DNA of 5,599 bases, from NCBI GenBank assembly GCA_005879435.1, contig VBKX01000100.1:2542-8140 (forward strand), given 5' to 3'. This DNA is from Deltaproteobacteria bacterium (GTDB lineage: Bacteria; Desulfobacterota; Binatia; UBA9968). The first letter of the stretch is position 1. Every line of letters begins with the position of its first letter. The position numbers were made by a program, and so were the translations under genes. A model generated the notes under the pieces. That model was given only the letters and a program-made list of their open reading frames with translations, was not told the DNA's origin and ran no database searches. Below are positions 4,968-5,599 of the stretch, one piece after another.

Positions 4968-5599
4968 ATGAATTCGACGCGGTTTCACAAGTGTCGTTTG
5001 ATACGACTGGCGATTGTTTTAGGCGTTCTCCTTTGCGCTGACCAATACACCAACGCGCAGAGCCAAAAGATCCGTATCTTGGCTCAAGCCAAGGGTTTCT
5101 TCAAAGACGAGGGGTTGGAGGTCGAATTCATCCAAATCAATCCTCGCCTCGGCGCCATGGCGGTATTGAACGGCGACGTGACGTTCACGACATCCTTCGT
5201 CAGCACCTTTCGCGGCATCGTGCAGGGCCTGCCGATGAAGACGGTTTTCATTCTCCTGAAAAAGGGTACGTATTATTTGATGGTGCGCCCGGATCTCATC
5301 AAAGACATTCAAGATCTGAAAGGCAAAAAATTGGGCGTGACCGCGGTCAACGGCGGCGATCACATCATCGGCCGGGAGCTGCTGCGCATGAAAGGACTGG
5401 ACCCGAACCTGGTTCAAGCGATCGCCGTTGGCGACCCCTCGCTAAGGTTTCAAGCGGCCGTCACCGGTGTGGTGCAGGCCGTTTCGGTACCACCGCCGTA
5501 TGATTTAATGCTCGAACAAAAGGGCTTAAAGGCCATTTCCGGACCGCCAGAAATCGGCGTGCCATCTTCGGGCCTGTTCGCTTCGGATCGATCCATCAA
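4968..5599 (+). CDS. NMT1/THI5-like ABC substrate-binding protein, 3' end outside window
   Basis: The frame from ATG 4968 stays open to the right edge (210 codons). Residues 1-30 are a signal peptide with a basic start (RFHKCRLIR), hydrophobic core LAIVLGVLLCA and likely cleavage TNA/Q. The cysteine at 23 is not in a proper lipobox. Recognisable elements are GFFKDEGLEVEFIQI (43-57), GAMAVLNGDVTF (62-73), GLPMKTVFILL (87-97), the hinge VRPDLIKDIQDLKGKKLGV (106-124) and the VSVPPPYDL segment (172-180). It belongs to the same superfamily as the minus-strand pair but to another subfamily, closer to the truncated gene at 323-919. After strand KIRI (34-37) it passes directly into LAQAKGFF. Relatives usually have about a dozen more residues here, of the type GYS...PL(W), forming the ligand-facing loop. 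The gene is divergent from 3819-4841 and has its own promoter and ribosome binding site. Ligand and transporter partner are unknown. Confidence 0.88.
   Translation, partial: MNSTRFHKCRLIRLAIVLGVLLCADQYTNAQSQKIRILAQAKGFFKDEGLEVEFIQINPRLGAMAVLNGDVTFTTSFVSTFRGIVQGLPMKTVFILLKKGTYYLMVRPDLIKDIQDLKGKKLGVTAVNGGDHIIGRELLRMKGLDPNLVQAIAVGDPSLRFQAAVTGVVQAVSVPPPYDLMLEQKGLKAISGPPEIGVPSSGLFASDRSI

Noticed and set aside
5019..5417. 132-codon open frame on the - strand
   Set aside because: It is antisense to the gene starting at 4968, which has a signal peptide, ribosome binding site and clear family motifs; the antisense product is unrecognisable.

Overview
The window looks like a piece of a free-living, Gram-negative-type bacterial chromosome of moderate, slightly GC-rich composition. 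Its main content is secreted ABC-transporter substrate-binding proteins of the NMT1/THI5 (SsuA/TauA-like) superfamily, with no permease or ATPase gene alongside. A bactofilin/M23 peptidase pair adds a cell-shape module. Large sets of orphan proteins of this kind are familiar from uncultured deltaproteobacterial-type lineages (Binatota, Tectomicrobia, Rokubacteria and similar). That placement is an inference from gene content; no marker gene is present to fix the taxonomy.

Left part (1-1155, broken genes). The 3' end of a carboxymuconolactone decarboxylase (CMD/AhpD-like) gene runs in from the left edge on the + strand. It is followed 39 nt later by a + strand substrate-binding-protein gene that has lost most of its N-terminal lobe and its C-terminal tail (323-919). 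Facing it on the - strand is a 186-nt remnant (970-1155) of a second type of substrate-binding protein. About 93% of its bases match the 3' end of the gene at 2718-3736.

Middle (1156-2717). A 357-nt stretch without a recognisable gene leads to a two-gene operon. Bactofilin (1513-1884) overlaps by 8 nt a membrane-anchored M23 endopeptidase (1877-2659). In other bacteria such pairs act together: the bactofilin polymer localises or scaffolds the peptidase that remodels peptidoglycan.

Right part (2718-5599). Two tandem paralogous substrate-binding-protein genes lie on the - strand. The downstream one (2718-3736) is broken by a single-base frameshift near 3456-3460. The upstream one (3819-4841) is intact at 340 aa. 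Both share an upstream block with similar -35/-10-like elements and an inverted repeat (TGCCA/TGGCA type) between them, which is a candidate operator. A divergent + strand gene of the other subfamily (4968 to the right edge) has its own plausible promoter and a strong ribosome binding site. It appears to have a short deletion just after its first strand.

Taken together, the window shows repeated duplication and decay of orphan substrate-binding-protein genes around an apparently intact morphogenesis operon. I found no RNA gene, CRISPR array, transposase or clearly new multi-gene system. The most interesting items are the decaying paralogs, the repeat flanking the bactofilin operon, and the shared promoter/operator block.
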